Origin: CADCTB01 sp964479465
GTDB lineage: Bacteria; Actinomycetota; Acidimicrobiia; Acidimicrobiales; AC-14
NCBI GenBank assembly: GCA_964479465.1
Contig: CAYZMG010000012.1
Coordinates: 1 to 64,000 of the forward strand
Direction: 5' to 3'
DNA: 64,000 bases
In this document: positions 8,508-18,021 of the stretch, piece by piece
Layout: every line of letters starts with the position of its first letter
Numbering within the stretch: the stretch's first letter is position 1
Notes under the pieces: generated by a model
What the model was told of the DNA's origin: nothing
The model's input: the letters and a program-made list of their open reading frames with translations, nothing else
Databases searched by the model: none
Program-made: the position numbers and the translations under genes

Positions 8508-8572
8508 GTAGTCGACACGCTAGTCGCCGGGGGTCCTTGACCTGGGTGCCAGATGCGGGCAGCCTGGCCCGG

Positions 8573-8833
8573 ATGCCTCTGACCGATCGTGACCGTGCGA
8601 TCCTCGACTTCGAGCGCACGTGGTGGTCGGAGCCGGGTTCGAAGGCGGCAGCCATCCAGGCCCGCATGGGTCTGTCGCCGGCCCGGTACTACCAACTCCT
8701 CGCCGCTCTGATCGGCTCGGCGGAGGCCGCGACCTATGACCCCTTGGTAGTCCGTAGGCTGCGCAAGATGCGAGCCAACCGCCGCCGAGCCCGGATCGAG
8801 GGCGGCCGCACGGCCCAGCCCCGCGGGCGGTGA
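8573..8833 (+). CDS. DUF3263 family protein
   Basis: The 86-residue product carries the family signature LTDRDRAILDFERTWW and LSPARYYQLLAALIGS, then a basic tail. The upstream in-frame TTG at 8537 adds only non-conserved residues, so ATG 8573 is used. DUF3263 proteins are small actinobacterial proteins with a helix-turn-helix-like core (SPARYYQLL) and are commonly adjacent to a LytR_C gene, as here. Function is not established. Confidence 0.85.
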   Translation: MPLTDRDRAILDFERTWWSEPGSKAAAIQARMGLSPARYYQLLAALIGSAEAATYDPLVVRRLRKMRANRRRARIEGGRTAQPRGR

Positions 8834-8846
8834 AGGCGGTGACCCG

Positions 8847-9464
8847 GTGAATCAGAGGAGGGGTATCCCGGGGCGGCCGCCTCGCCCGCCCGCCGCCGGC
8901 CCCGGCGGCAACGCCGGCGCTCGGGGGGCCCTGCTCCTGGCCGTCGCCGTCATCCTGGGCATCGTGCTCCTCCAGCAGTTCGACGCACCCGACATCCCGA
9001 GCGGCCAGGTCTCGGCCACCTCCATCCCCGACGGCACCGAGGACCCGAGCACCACCCGCCGGGTCGGGCTGACCACCGTTCCCCAGGTCACCACCACCGC
9101 GGGCCAGACCCGGCCCAAGGCGGAGGTCAAGGTGCTGGTGGCGAACGGCGCCGGCGTGCGGGGCCTTGGCGCGTCCACCACGAACGCGCTGAAGGAAAAG
9201 GGCTACACGAACACCGCCACGCCCACCGACGCCACGACCAGCGTCGAGAGGACCGTCATCCAGTTCGTCGAGGGATACGAGGCCGAGGCCCGCGAGTTGG
9301 CCGGCGTGCTGTCCCTGCCGGCCACGGTGGCCACCCGGCTCGCCTCCCCCCCGGTGGCCGCGGCCGACATCGCCGACGCCAAGCTCCTGGTGATCCTTGG
9401 CACCGACGTGTCCACGACGACGGCGCCGGCCGCCGCCACGACGAGCACCACCCGCCGCCCCTAG
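8847..9464 (+). CDS. LytR_C domain membrane protein
   Basis: The 205-residue protein has an N-terminal Pro/Gly-rich cytoplasmic stretch, one membrane helix (GALLLAVAVILGIVLLQQF, residues ~28-46), a Thr/Ser linker and a LytR C-terminal domain (VKVLVANGAGVRGLGAST, residues ~90-180). It ends in a Thr-rich tail. The domain occurs at the end of LytR-CpsA-Psr cell-wall ligases and as single-domain proteins downstream of DUF3263 in actinobacteria. A periplasmic envelope-associated role is likely. GTG 8847 lies 13 bases after the DUF3263 stop. Confidence 0.82.
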   Translation: MNQRRGIPGRPPRPPAAGPGGNAGARGALLLAVAVILGIVLLQQFDAPDIPSGQVSATSIPDGTEDPSTTRRVGLTTVPQVTTTAGQTRPKAEVKVLVANGAGVRGLGASTTNALKEKGYTNTATPTDATTSVERTVIQFVEGYEAEARELAGVLSLPATVATRLASPPVAAADIADAKLLVILGTDVSTTTAPAAATTSTTRRP

Positions 9465-9485
9465 CCGCCGCCCTTAAAACCAGAG

Positions 9486-10301
9486 CTACTGCTTCGTCGC
9501 CTCGTCGGACAGGCGCTTGGTCTGGGCCCTGATCTCCACCGCCATCGTCCCCCGCACCGATGCGCTGGCGCCGGCGCTCGGCGACAGCACAAGGTCGTAG
9601 GTGCCGCGGGTCACCGAACTGGCCTCCTCGACCACCCCGTCGGCGAGGGCCCGGCTGGCGGTGCTCTCGGTCCGCTCGGTGCCGGTGATCGTCACGGTGG
9701 ACCCGCCCATCTGGGTGGTGCTCGACAGCGGCACGCTGGTCTCGGCCTTGATGGCGGCCACTTTGCGCCCGCCCACGGTGGTCACCTTCACCAGGCGGCC
9801 CGTGCCTTCCAGCCGTACCGCGGCGCCGGCGCCGGGCACGGTGGGGGTGGCGTCGATCTTCCACTTCTCGCCCGGCGACAGGGCCCGGTCAGGTGGGGCC
9901 GTGGCCGCCGCCGGCATGAACGCCGGCAGGCCCACCGGCCCGAGCACCACGGGGGGCAGCCCGTCGACCAGATCGACGCCGGCCAGTTGGTGGGCGCGGT
10001 CGAACCGGACCAGGAAGGTGCGGTCGGGCGATCCCGCACGCTGCAGGACCACCTGCACCAGCACCTCCTCGGGTGCCGCGGCCAGCACGGTGTCGCGGGA
10101 GATCAGCGTGACCTCGTCGACGGTACGGTCGGGCGCCTCGTCATCCAGCAGGGTGGTGGTCACCGACTGGACCTTGATCTCATAGCGATAGCTGGCGCCG
10201 GCCTCAGGGCGGAAGCCGACGTGGACCGACTCCTTCTCGCAGGCGGTCAGGGTGCCGGCCGCCACCACCGGAAGGAGCAGATACAAAGCCAGTCGACGCA
10301 C
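9486..10301 (-). CDS. Secreted lipoprotein of unknown function
   Basis: Reading from GTG 10301, the 271-residue product starts with MRRLALYLLLPVVAAGTLTAC, a lipoprotein signal. The frame extends upstream to 10454, but that part opposes otsB and adds an implausible hydrophilic leader. The mature part is rich in beta-strand-like segments (YRYEIKVQSVTTTLL, VLVQVVLQRAG) and ends QTKRLSDEATKQ. I recognise no family. It is divergent from otsB and convergent with the LytR_C gene, 21 bases apart. Confidence 0.65.
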   Translation of the reverse strand: MRRLALYLLLPVVAAGTLTACEKESVHVGFRPEAGASYRYEIKVQSVTTTLLDDEAPDRTVDEVTLISRDTVLAAAPEEVLVQVVLQRAGSPDRTFLVRFDRAHQLAGVDLVDGLPPVVLGPVGLPAFMPAAATAPPDRALSPGEKWKIDATPTVPGAGAAVRLEGTGRLVKVTTVGGRKVAAIKAETSVPLSSTTQMGGSTVTITGTERTESTASRALADGVVEEASSVTRGTYDLVLSPSAGASASVRGTMAVEIRAQTKRLSDEATKQ

Positions 10302-10353
10302 GTCGCCCGAAGCGTACAGCGGCCACCTGGGGTGGCGATAGGGTCTCCCGGCG

Positions 10354-11142
10354 TTGGCTTCATCACTGTCGGTCACCGAATTGCTGGCGCCGTTCCGGGG
10401 CGACCCCGGCGGGACGGGAGTGTTCACCGACTTCGACGGCACCCTCGCCCCCATCGTCGACGACCCGGCGGCGGCCCAGCCCCTGCCCGGCGTGGTCGAC
10501 GCCCTGGCTGCGCTGGCCGACCGCTACGGGCGGGTCGGGGTGATCTCCGGCCGGCCGGCGTCGTTCCTGGCTGAGCATCTCGGCGGGCGGGGAGTGTTCC
10601 TCTCCGGCCTGTACGGCCTGGAGTTCGTGGAAGACGAAGGTGGTGGGATCCAGGCCATCGAGGAGGCGGCGGCCTGGCGGGAGATCGTCGAGGAGGTGGC
10701 CGCCGCCGGCGACTCCGCGCTCCCGGCCGGCATCAGCGTCGAGCGCAAGGGACTGTGCCTCACCGTCCACCACCGCCGCGACCCCTCGCTGGAGCCGGCG
10801 TCCCGGGAGTGGGTCGCGGCCAAGGCGGCGGAGACGGGCCTGGTCGTGCACCTGGCCCGGATGTCCTTCGAGCTGCGGCCGCCGCTGAAGCGCGACAAGG
10901 GCACCGTGCTGGCCGAGGCGGCTGCGGGCCGGCGCCAGGTGTGCTTCCTGGGCGACGACCGGGGCGACCTCACCGCCTTCGACACCCTCGACCACATGGC
11001 CGCCCAGGGTGCCACCGTGCTGCGGGTCGGCGTCGACAGCCCCGAGGCGCCGGCCGAGATCCTGGAGCGGGCCGACATCGTGGTCGAGGGCCCGGAGGGG
11101 TCGCTCAGGATCCTGCGTGGCCTCTTGTCGCCGAGCGGGTGA
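10354..11142 (+). CDS. otsB: Trehalose-6-phosphate phosphatase OtsB
   Basis: An HAD-superfamily phosphatase that removes phosphate from trehalose 6-phosphate. All four HAD motifs are visible in 262 residues: DFDGTLAPI (nucleophile Asp), VGVISGRP, the lysine of LKRDKG, and FLGDDRGD. A cap domain lies between motifs II and III. TTG 10354 is the only start giving the complete N terminus. Its 3' end overlaps the convergent otsA by 38 bases. Confidence 0.9.
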   Translation: MASSLSVTELLAPFRGDPGGTGVFTDFDGTLAPIVDDPAAAQPLPGVVDALAALADRYGRVGVISGRPASFLAEHLGGRGVFLSGLYGLEFVEDEGGGIQAIEEAAAWREIVEEVAAAGDSALPAGISVERKGLCLTVHHRRDPSLEPASREWVAAKAAETGLVVHLARMSFELRPPLKRDKGTVLAEAAAGRRQVCFLGDDRGDLTAFDTLDHMAAQGATVLRVGVDSPEAPAEILERADIVVEGPEGSLRILRGLLSPSG

Positions 11143-12541
11143 TGGCCACGTCGGAGAGCCCGTGCGAGGCGCCGGCCACCGCCAGCATGTCGTCGAGCCA
11201 GTGGCGGGGCACCCTCGCCGACGCCAGCTTGGTGAGGGTCTCGGCGTGGGTGGCCCGCTCACCGGGCGCCATGGTGAGGGCGGTGGCCATCACGTCGGCG
11301 GTCCCCGACACGTCGAAGGGGTTCACCTCCAAGGCAACGGAGCCCAGCTCGTCCCAGGCGCCGGCCTCGCGGCTCAGGGCCAGGACGCCGTTGCGGGTGT
11401 TGAGGACCGGCCCTTCCTTGGCCACCAGGTTCAGCCCGTCGCGCACCGGGTTCACCAGCAGCACGTCGTAGCGGGTGAGGGCGGCGATCGAGCGGGGGAA
11501 GTTGTCGGAGGTGTCCAGGATGATCGGGGTCCATCCCGGGGTGGCCCACCGGTCGTTGATCACCTTGGCCACCGACTCAACCTCCTGGCGGTAGGCCAGG
11601 TAGTCGGCCAGCCCCTCTCGCGACGCATAGACGAGAGCGAGGAAGACCACCCGGCCCCGCCACTCCGCCCGGGTGCGTAGGAGATCGTCGAAGGCCCAGA
11701 ACCCCCGCAGGATGTTCTTTGACAGCTCGATGCGGTCCACCCGCACGATGAGGGAACGGTCGCCCTTGATGCTGTCGACCCACCCCTGCTCGCGGACGCA
11801 GTCGTCCTCGGCGGCCCGGGCCGCGATGTCGTCGTAGTGCGGGCTGAGCGGGGCGACGAAGGTGGCCGGCGTAAAGCCCAGGACCTCGTGGCAGCAGGCC
11901 TCGTAGTTCGCCGCCCACCGGGCGGAGTGGAAGCCGCACGACGCGTGGCTGCCCATGCCGACGAGCAGCTCTTCGGCCACGTCGGAGGGCAGCACCCGCA
12001 ACGCCCCCGGCTCGCAGAACGGGATGTGGCTGAAATGGACGGCCCGCAGGTCGCGCCGCTTCTGGGCCAGCCACGTGCCCATGAGGGCCAGGTGATAGTC
12101 CTGCACGAGGACGATGGCCCCCTCCGGCGCCTCGTCGATGACGGCCTGGGCGAAGGCGTGGTTGACGTCGCGGTAGGCGTCCCATGCCTCCCGCCAGCGG
12201 CGGTCGAGCCGGGGGCGGCGGGAGAGGTCGAACAGGCCGTGATGGAGGAACCACAGGGTGGCGTTCGACACCACGTCGTAAGCCATCTGGTACTTGGCCC
12301 GGTCGATGGCGAGGGACCGGAACTTGAAGCCTTCGGCCTCGATCACCCCTTCGGCCGCGGCGGCCACGTCGGCGTCGGTTGCCGCGGCCGCCATCCAGGT
12401 GGCACCGATCTCGCGCACCAGGGGCCCGAGGCTCGACACCAGCCCGCCGCCGCCCCGCTTGGCGACCAGGCCGCCGTCGTCTCCGAAGGAGAAAGAGATC
12501 GGCCCCCGGTTCGAGATGACGAGGACCGGGGCATCTGTCAT
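11105..12541 (-). CDS. otsA: Trehalose-6-phosphate synthase OtsA (GT20)
   Basis: GT20 glycosyltransferase joining UDP- or GDP-glucose to glucose 6-phosphate. The 478-residue product begins MTDAPVLVISNRGPI and contains VHFSHIPF, VDRIELSKNILRGF and NPVRDGLNLVAKE. VDRIELSKNI replaces the VDRLDYTKGI of classical OtsA; substrate preference is therefore less certain, and a related GT20 activity is possible. ATG 12541 sits 21 bases from the divergent glycerate kinase start. With the convergent otsB it supplies both steps of trehalose synthesis. Confidence 0.88.
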   Translation of the reverse strand: MTDAPVLVISNRGPISFSFGDDGGLVAKRGGGGLVSSLGPLVREIGATWMAAAATDADVAAAAEGVIEAEGFKFRSLAIDRAKYQMAYDVVSNATLWFLHHGLFDLSRRPRLDRRWREAWDAYRDVNHAFAQAVIDEAPEGAIVLVQDYHLALMGTWLAQKRRDLRAVHFSHIPFCEPGALRVLPSDVAEELLVGMGSHASCGFHSARWAANYEACCHEVLGFTPATFVAPLSPHYDDIAARAAEDDCVREQGWVDSIKGDRSLIVRVDRIELSKNILRGFWAFDDLLRTRAEWRGRVVFLALVYASREGLADYLAYRQEVESVAKVINDRWATPGWTPIILDTSDNFPRSIAALTRYDVLLVNPVRDGLNLVAKEGPVLNTRNGVLALSREAGAWDELGSVALEVNPFDVSGTADVMATALTMAPGERATHAETLTKLASARVPRHWLDDMLAVAGASHGLSDVAITRSATRGHAGS

Positions 12542-12562
12542 TCCTGGGCCAACATAACCCGC

Positions 12563-13573
12563 GTGCTCGTCGTCGCCGCTCCTGACAAGTTCCTCGGCAC
12601 CGCCGGCGCGGTGGACGTGGCCGCGGCGATCGCCCGGGCGGTGGAGTTCGCCGGCGCCGCTTGCGACCAAGCCCCGGTGGCCGCCGGCGGGGAGGGCACG
12701 CTCGATGTCCTGGGCGGCGCACCGCGGGCGACCGCGGTGCGGGGCCCGCTCGGGGTGCAGGTCATCGCCGAGTGGCGGATGCGGGATGACGGGACGGCGG
12801 TGGTGGAGATGGCGCGGGCCTCGGGCCTGACCCTCGCCGGCGGGCCGGCGGGCAACGACCCGCTGCGGGCCTCGACCGCCGGCACCGGCGAGCTGATCGC
12901 CGCCGCCCTCGACGCCGGCGCCTGCCGGGTGATCGTGGGCGCCGGCGGCTCGGCTTCTACCGACGGCGGATTGGGGGCGGTCGGTGCCCTGAACCCCCGC
13001 CGGCGGCTCCACGCCGGCATCGAGCTGATCGTGGCCTGCGACGTCGATACCCTCTTCGTCGACGCCGCCGAGGTCTTCGCCCCGCAGAAGGGGGCCACGC
13101 CCGCCCAGGTCGCCCTGCTGCGCCGGCGCCTCGAGCGCCTGGCCCAGATCTACGTGCGGGACTACGGGGTCGACGTCACCGAGCTGGCCGGCTCGGGCGC
13201 CGCCGGCGGGCTGGCGGGGGGCCTGGCCGCGGCCGGCGCCGAGCTGGTCCCCGGCTTCGTCGTGGTGGCCGACGCCCTCTCCCTCCCGGAGCGCATCGCC
13301 GCCGCCGACCTCGTCGTGACCGGTGAAGGCACCGTTGACGCCGAGTCCTTCGAGGGTAAGGCGGTCGGCGGCGTGGTCGACCTCGCCACCGAGGCCGGCG
13401 TGCCGGTCCTCATCGTTGCAGGGGAGATACTCCCCGGTGAGCTGCCGGAGCTGCCGGGGTCGGTGCAGGTCGTGTCGCTCGTCGCTCGGTTCGGGCGGGA
13501 GCGGGCCATGGCCGACGTCGCGGGTTGCGTCGCCGAAGTGGTGGATTCGGCTGTCCGAGATCGGGCGCGGTGA
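12563..13573 (+). CDS. Glycerate kinase (GckA/GarK type)
   Basis: The 336-residue protein has the glycerate kinase type I features APDKFLGT, GGEGTLDVLGG, VGAGGSASTDGG, ACDVDT, FAPQKGA and LVVTGEGTVD. It phosphorylates D-glycerate using ATP. It is shorter than usual (about 370-380): after GGLGAVGALNP roughly 30-40 residues found in homologues are missing before IELIVACDV. PQKGATP and the acidic TGEGTVDAES remain, so it may still be active. GTG 12563 is used. Confidence 0.8.
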   Translation: MLVVAAPDKFLGTAGAVDVAAAIARAVEFAGAACDQAPVAAGGEGTLDVLGGAPRATAVRGPLGVQVIAEWRMRDDGTAVVEMARASGLTLAGGPAGNDPLRASTAGTGELIAAALDAGACRVIVGAGGSASTDGGLGAVGALNPRRRLHAGIELIVACDVDTLFVDAAEVFAPQKGATPAQVALLRRRLERLAQIYVRDYGVDVTELAGSGAAGGLAGGLAAAGAELVPGFVVVADALSLPERIAAADLVVTGEGTVDAESFEGKAVGGVVDLATEAGVPVLIVAGEILPGELPELPGSVQVVSLVARFGRERAMADVAGCVAEVVDSAVRDRAR

Positions 13574-13586
13574 CGTATCATGGGAC

Positions 13587-13690
13587 CTTCATCCAGAGCG
13601 GTCGAGGGACCGGGCCCGCAGAAACCGCGACAACCAGCCGTCACCGAAGATTTCGGAGGCGACCAGGTGCCAATGCCCGGAGCGATGAGG
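13587..13690 (+). ncRNA. SAM-I (S-box) riboswitch
   Basis: The leader carries the S-box core in order: AGAGCGGTCGAGGGA, GGGCCC, GAAACCGCGACAACC, and AGGTGCCAATGCCC. The closing P1 stem pairs CTTCATC (13587-13593) with GATGAGG (13684-13690). The AGGAGG ribosome-binding site at 13688-13693 begins inside the 3' strand of P1, so SAM binding should hide it. No separate expression platform or terminator is visible. Confidence 0.88.
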
Positions 13691-13697
13691 AGGAGCC

Positions 13698-14954
13698 ATG
13701 CCAGCTTCAACGACAGAGTCGTTCGTGCAAGGCCTGCGGTGTCGGGAGTGCCACCACGGCTTCCCGGCCGAGGCGCTTCATGTCTGTGAGTGGTGCTTCG
13801 GCCCCCTCGAGGTCGTCTACGACTACGAGGCGATCGCCGCGGCCACGTCGCGCGAGACGATCGCCGCCGGCCCGCCGTCGATCTGGCGCTACGCCAACCT
13901 GCTGCCGGCGGTCAACGACGGCGCCGTCGACCTCGGTGCCGGCTTCACCCCCCTGGTGCGGGCCGACCGCCTGGCCGCCGAGCTCGGCCTGGGCGAGCTC
14001 TGGCTGAAGAACGACACCCTGAACCCCACCGGGTCCTTCAAGGACCGGGTGGTTTCGGTCGCCCTGGCCCGGGCCCGAGCCATGGGCTTCAAGGTGGCGG
14101 CGTGCGCCTCCACCGGGAACCTGGCCAACTCCGTCGCCGCCCACGCCGCCCGGGCGGGCATGCGCCACGTGGTGTTCATCCCCGCCGACCTGGAGGCCGG
14201 CAAGATCGTCACCACCGCGGTGTACGGGCCGAGCCTGATCGCCGTCGACGGCAGCTACGACGACGTCAACCGCCTGTGCGCCGAGCTGGCCTCCGAGCAG
14301 CCGACCTGGGCGTTCGTGAACGTCAACCTGCGCACCTACTACGCCGAGGGCTCCAAGACCCTGGCCTTCGAGACCGCAGAGCAGCTCGGGTGGGAGGCTC
14401 CCGACCACGTGGTCGTGCCCGTCGCCTCCGGCTCCCAGCTCACCAAGATCGCCCGGGGCTTCCGGGAGCTGTACAAGGTCGGCCTGTTGACCGAGGAGCC
14501 CCACGTGCGCATCTCCGGCGCCCAAGCCGAGGGCTGCTCGCCGGTGGCCACGGCCTTCAATGACGGCCACGACTACATCCGCCCGGTGAAGCCCAAGACC
14601 ATCGCCAAGTCCCTCGCCATCGGGAACCCGGCCGACGGCCCCTACGCCCTCGACGAGGTCAAGCGCAGCGGCGGTGGGCTGGAGGCGGTGTCGGATCAGG
14701 AGATCGTCGACTCGATGCTCCTGCTGGCCCGCACCGAGGGCATCTTCGCCGAGACCGCCGGCGGGGTGACCATCGCCACCCTGGCCCGCCTGGCGGCCAA
14801 GGGCGTCGTACGGCGCGACGAGCGGGTCGTCGCCTACATCACCGGCGCCGGCCTCAAGACCATCGAGGCGGTGGCGCCGGTCTGCGCACCGACCGCCACC
14901 ATTTCGCCGACCATGGACGCGTTCAACGCCGCCTACGAAGACGTGGAGAAGTAG
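13698..14954 (+). CDS. thrC: Threonine-synthase-like PLP enzyme, SAM-riboswitch controlled
   Basis: Fold-type II PLP enzyme of 418 residues. An N-terminal zinc ribbon (Cys15, Cys18, Cys30, Cys33) precedes the catalytic domain. The PLP lysine is Lys115 in NPTGSFKDR, with STGNLANS, VPVASGSQL and ETAGGVTIATLARL as phosphate- and cofactor-binding segments. Sequence alone says threonine synthase (O-phosphohomoserine to threonine). Context says otherwise: a SAM-I riboswitch lies directly upstream and a CysO-like sulfur carrier 7 bases downstream. A homocysteine synthase acting on O-phosphohomoserine is a serious alternative. ATG 13698 follows AGGAGGAG. Confidence 0.85.
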   Translation: MPASTTESFVQGLRCRECHHGFPAEALHVCEWCFGPLEVVYDYEAIAAATSRETIAAGPPSIWRYANLLPAVNDGAVDLGAGFTPLVRADRLAAELGLGELWLKNDTLNPTGSFKDRVVSVALARARAMGFKVAACASTGNLANSVAAHAARAGMRHVVFIPADLEAGKIVTTAVYGPSLIAVDGSYDDVNRLCAELASEQPTWAFVNVNLRTYYAEGSKTLAFETAEQLGWEAPDHVVVPVASGSQLTKIARGFRELYKVGLLTEEPHVRISGAQAEGCSPVATAFNDGHDYIRPVKPKTIAKSLAIGNPADGPYALDEVKRSGGGLEAVSDQEIVDSMLLLARTEGIFAETAGGVTIATLARLAAKGVVRRDERVVAYITGAGLKTIEAVAPVCAPTATISPTMDAFNAAYEDVEK

Positions 14955-14961
14955 CGCACAC

Positions 14962-15234
14962 ATGGCCACCGTCCGCATCCCCACCCAGTTGCGTACCCTC
15001 ACTGCCGGCGCCGCCGAGGTCGACGTCGATGGTTCCACCGTCGGCGAGGTCCTCAAGGCCCTCGACGCCGCCCACCCCGGCTTCGCCGCCCGCCTCTTCG
15101 ACGACGCCGGCGGCCTCCGCCGCTTCGTGAACGTGTTCGTGGCCGACGAGGACGTGCGCTTCTCCGACGGCCTCGACACCCCGGTGGCGCCCGGCCAGAC
15201 CGTCAGCATCATCCCCGCCGTCGCCGGCGGCTGA
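14962..15234 (+). CDS. cysO: CysO-like ubiquitin-fold sulfur carrier (MoaD/ThiS family)
   Basis: The 90-residue beta-grasp protein ends IIPAVAGG, the di-glycine tail that carries a thiocarboxylate. The segment RFVNVFVADEDVRFSDGL closely resembles mycobacterial CysO, the sulfur donor used by CysM. Here no cysM or mec gene is adjacent; the partner in the operon is the threonine-synthase-like enzyme. ATG 14962 is 7 bases after that gene. Activation would need a MoeB/MoeZ-type adenylyltransferase elsewhere. Confidence 0.88.
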   Translation: MATVRIPTQLRTLTAGAAEVDVDGSTVGEVLKALDAAHPGFAARLFDDAGGLRRFVNVFVADEDVRFSDGLDTPVAPGQTVSIIPAVAGG

Positions 15235-15267
15235 CCAGGAACATCGCCGGCGGCTGACGCCGGCGCC

Positions 15268-15289
15268 GCGCTCTGGGGCACCAGAGCGC
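15268..15289 (+). terminator. Hairpin after the sulfur-carrier gene
   Basis: GCGCTCTGG (15268-15276) pairs perfectly with CCAGAGCGC (15281-15289) around GGCA. It lies 34 bases past the stop of the sulfur-carrier gene in otherwise gene-free DNA, so it probably ends the riboswitch operon. Confidence 0.65.
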
Positions 15290-15342
15290 CGGAAACGCAC
15301 CGTTTCGGTGCACGGAGCGAATAGCGTCGGGGCAAGTCCCTC

Positions 15343-15774
15343 ATGACCCCCTTCCGCCGCAACGGGCTCGCCGCACTTATCGTCGTCCTCCTTGGCGCCG
15401 GCGTGGCCGCCGCCTTCCTCGTCGATGAGGACGACGGCGCCACCCAGGCCCAGCCGGCCACCACGACCACCACGACCACCACGACAACGGTCGCCGGGCC
15501 GGCGACCTCGGCCCCGCCGAGCACTCCGGAGGGCGGCACGACGACCACCGTGGCGTCTACTGCGGCGCCGCCGGGCGGCACGGCGGCGACGACGACCACG
15601 ACCCGAGTCGGCGGGCCCACGACGACGATCATGACCAGCCAGCCCCTCACCGGCGGGCCTGGCACCCTTCTCCCCGGCCTCGCCGCCGCCGCCGCCGGCC
15701 TCGCCGGCCTCCGGTTGGCGCGGCGCCGGCGTGCCCCGGTTGCACATCCTCCCCGCACGTGGTTTGCTGGTTAG
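15343..15774 (+). CDS. Thr-rich secreted protein with C-terminal anchor
   Basis: The 143-residue product has an N-terminal membrane helix or signal (LAALIVVLLGAGVAAAFLV) and a long Thr/Pro/Ala-rich middle. The C terminus TSQPLTGGPGTLLPGLAAAAAG, then a basic RRRR, resembles a cell-wall sorting signal but has no strict LPXTG. A cell-surface stalk-like protein is likely. Its TAG stop (15772-15774) lies inside the CIRCE operator of groEL. Confidence 0.6.
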   Translation: MTPFRRNGLAALIVVLLGAGVAAAFLVDEDDGATQAQPATTTTTTTTTTVAGPATSAPPSTPEGGTTTTVASTAAPPGGTAATTTTTRVGGPTTTIMTSQPLTGGPGTLLPGLAAAAAGLAGLRLARRRRAPVAHPPRTWFAG

Positions 15775-15797
15775 CACTCGACAGTAGAGAGTGCTAA
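15771..15797 (+). promoter_or_regulatory. CIRCE operator (HrcA binding site)
   Basis: TTAGCACTC at 15771-15779 and GAGTGCTAA at 15789-15797 are separated by exactly 9 bases, a perfect match to the CIRCE consensus. HrcA bound here would repress groEL, 39 bases downstream. It overlaps the stop codon of the preceding gene. Confidence 0.95.
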
Positions 15798-15835
15798 CGG
15801 CCCGGTGCCCGGGCCGAAGAGGAGGAAGCACACGT

Positions 15836-17476
<1,641 letters not shown>

Positions 17477-17524
17477 TCTCCCCGGCCCGCACTCTTCGCC
17501 ATTCGCAACCGATCCTTCAATCTC

Positions 17525-17555
17525 CACAGCGCCGGCCCTACGGGCCGGCGCTGTG
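17525..17555 (+). terminator. groEL terminator hairpin
   Basis: A perfect 14-bp GC-rich stem (17525-17538 with 17542-17555; inner arm GCCGGCCC/GGGCCGGC) closes on the loop TAC. It lies 48 bases after the groEL stop and just before the next gene's GTG. Confidence 0.85.
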
Positions 17556-17574
17556 TCGCGCTAAGGTCCCGCCC

Positions 17575-18015
17575 GTGACCGCATCCCGAATCCGAATTGC
17601 TGCCGTCGCTCTTTTCATCGCGCCAGTCGTAGGTGCCTGTGGTTCCGGTGACGACGGTGGTCGTCTGACGGGGGCGAAGGGGGCCTGGGCCGCCCACGTC
17701 GATCCCATATGCACCGAGTTGCAGGGCAAGATCGGCCAGCTGGGCGAGAACGCCGAGCAGCAGGCCAAGGACGTCGAGGACGCCGTGATGCGGATAAGGC
17801 AGCAGGCATACCCCAGGGACGACGACTCTCGGGCCGCGCTCTACATCGCGGCCATGGAGAACCTGTACCTGTCGCTTCAGGACGTGCACCAGTCCCGCCT
17901 GGTCAACGACGAGCCCCGCGCCCAGCGGGCCCTCGAAGGCGCCCAGACGAACGCCGAGACGGCGGCCAAGGCGGCAAAGGACTACGGCCTCGTGGAGTGT
18001 GCCGAAGCCCTGTGA
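17575..18015 (+). CDS. Small helical lipoprotein
   Basis: The 146-residue product opens MTASRIRIAAVALFIAPVVGAC, a lipoprotein signal with Cys22. The mature part is helical and charged (ICTELQGKIGQLGENAEQQAKD...), with three conserved-looking cysteines including CTEL and VECAEAL. It resembles generic actinobacterial envelope lipoproteins; no family is recognised. It ends 6 bases before hemQ and is probably cotranscribed with it. Confidence 0.6.
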   Translation: MTASRIRIAAVALFIAPVVGACGSGDDGGRLTGAKGAWAAHVDPICTELQGKIGQLGENAEQQAKDVEDAVMRIRQQAYPRDDDSRAALYIAAMENLYLSLQDVHQSRLVNDEPRAQRALEGAQTNAETAAKAAKDYGLVECAEAL

Positions 18016-18021
18016 TGACTG

